A stretch of DNA of 64,000 nt from Diabrotica undecimpunctata. Lineage: Eukaryota > Arthropoda > Insecta > Coleoptera > Chrysomelidae. The stretch is taken from assembly GCF_040954645.1 (NCBI RefSeq), contig NC_092810.1:68384660-68448659 (forward strand). Reading direction: 5' to 3'. This document shows, piece by piece, positions 62,797 through 64,000 of the stretch (its first letter is position 1; each line of letters opens with the position of its first letter). The translations under genes were made by a program, and so were the position numbers. The notes beneath the pieces were generated by a model. It did no database searches. It had not been told where the DNA came from and saw only the letters and a list, made by a program, of their open reading frames with translations.

Positions 62797-62923
62797 GCAA
62801 AGCAGTCCCTGCATATCTCTCTAATGGGCCGGGTTTATCGACCACGTGACCTAAATGACCAATGAGAAGGTGACATGGTCGATAAACCCAGCCCATTTGA
62901 TAGAGATGCAGGGACTGCATCGC
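62797..62923. repeat. 127-bp GC-rich hairpin
   Basis: Arms 62797-62850 and 62870-62923 pair over about 54 bases with few mismatches (GCAGTCCCTGCAT, ATGGGCYGGGTTTATCGACC), leaving a 19-base loop. It is distinctly GC-rich compared with its surroundings. It could be a small MITE or a hairpin RNA locus. Confidence 0.72.
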
Positions 62924-62999
62924 TGCAGTCGCTGCAAATCGCTAATAATATATAGATATGTATATGCAGTTACGTTTTGTAATCATTGAGAGATATTTG

Positions 63000-64000
63000 T
63001 GTTTGTTATGGTTAGATTAATGGACTTTACGTGTTTTCCATATAAATATGTATGTGTCATGGTACTGTAAGCTTTTTAAATTCCTATCTTGTTAATAGAT
63101 GATGAAACTAGGCATTTATTTTTAGTTTGAAATTTTAAACGATACCCTCCACAACATTTGAACTCGAACTCTTGCCCATAAAGGCAATACCGACTTTAAA
63201 AAAATGGAAAAAATAATAAAAAGTAAATAATCTAATTTTAAACAAAAAGAGAAATCAAACGATTTCTACTTAGTGAAACCGAATTCAAATCTTAACCACT
63301 GTGTTTCCTAAAATTTGCGAAACAAACAGCTGGATAAATTACTCGGCAAGGGAATTAGATTTTAGATTTAATGAAGAAATTAGAATTAGAATTGTTGAGA
63401 GATTAGAATGAAACATGTTTCCATGTTTCATTAGAATGAAACAAACATGGAAAATAAAAATTAATTCAAATGATCGATTTATTCATTCGTACTCATTTTA
63501 ATTTCAAATTTTACAAAACATTTTTAAAAACTATATTTTTAGTAAAAACTCGCTTCCTTGGATTAATTTTTATTGTGATCATCACTGAAATTCAATATGA
63601 ATTAGCAATAAATCAACCGAATCATTTTAAAAAACAAAATACGATTGATTAGGATTCAGTAGTTGGGTAGTTCAGATTTCTTTCATAGGTGGCGCTAGGA
63701 GTTAGCCCGTATAAACTGTGTTTTCGTTTGACCTGTCGTCCTAGCCTTTTATTAGATTATATATAGCCTCTTAAATATAGTAAGAAACAAGTTATTATTA
63801 TTAATAAACAAACTTCAAAGGTTTACAAACAAATATTAGGCCGATAAGTCTTCGGGGCTACCATTGTAAGAACGCTGCTGCATGATCTATTCGGGCAACA
63901 TATATCCGCAACTGTCGCGTCAATACATTACAAGATTTGACAGACAGAAAAATGAAGCTGTAAGTAAAGAACTGAATATCAATCAGAAAATAAAAGATTA
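63000..64000. other. Right end of window, no confident feature
   Basis: AT-rich up to about 63650. From 63670 the sequence changes to GGTGGCGCTAGGAGTTAGCC and continues with a TATATATAGCC string and AATAAACAAA, which could be LTR- or promoter-like, but no partner is visible in the window. Confidence 0.35.

Overview
This is an AT-rich, intron-rich animal chromosome segment, most likely from an insect and plausibly a beetle. That rests on the two host genes and on the repeat load: endonuclease-type LINEs, Penelope-like elements, Tc1/mariner fossils and MITEs. The species cannot be fixed from the window.

Two host genes lie tail to tail. On the plus strand (1100-13155) are the last seven exons of a HIP1/HIP1R/Sla2 homologue: coiled-coil end, linker, THATCH (I/LWEQ) actin-binding module and C-terminal latch helix. 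Every exon phase joins correctly. On the minus strand (59704 down to 34889) are the last seven exons of a DOCK-family Rac GEF, best matched to Myoblast city/DOCK1: the C-terminal part of the DHR-2 domain, then a proline-rich tail with SH3-ligand motifs. The 5' parts of both genes are outside the window. Both proteins act at the actin cortex, but nothing here implies co-regulation.

The rest is introns and a 21.7-kb convergent intergenic region filled with mobile DNA. HIP1 introns hold Penelope and LINE fragments, a PIF/Harbinger-type MITE (8149-8647), a Tc1 fossil and a tRNA-derived SINE with target-site duplication (11838-12140). The intergenic region holds an internally deleted second SINE copy, R1-like LINE pieces, further LINE tails, a Tc1 fossil and several hairpin-forming repeats. 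The DOCK introns are the most complex. They contain a mariner remnant with inverted repeats of about 225 bp (36417-41611), apparently split by other DNA that includes an intact IS630/Tc1/mariner-type transposase with DD82E spacing. They also contain a dead ZBED-type hAT transposase, a Tc1 fossil carrying a foldback MITE, two long-TIR MITEs, and a LINE interrupted at TTAA.

The most notable object is a complete, apparently young Ty3/gypsy-type LTR retrotransposon at 47176-53697, antisense in a DOCK intron. Its 432-bp LTRs differ at two positions, it has a 4-bp target-site duplication, and all reading frames are open. Gag starts with a SAP domain followed by an 11/7-residue coding minisatellite. 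Gag, Pro and Pol are each offset by -1. Beyond the integrase, Pol carries a TARG1/OARD1-like macrodomain and a CCCH zinc finger, a domain combination I do not recognise from standard gypsy elements.
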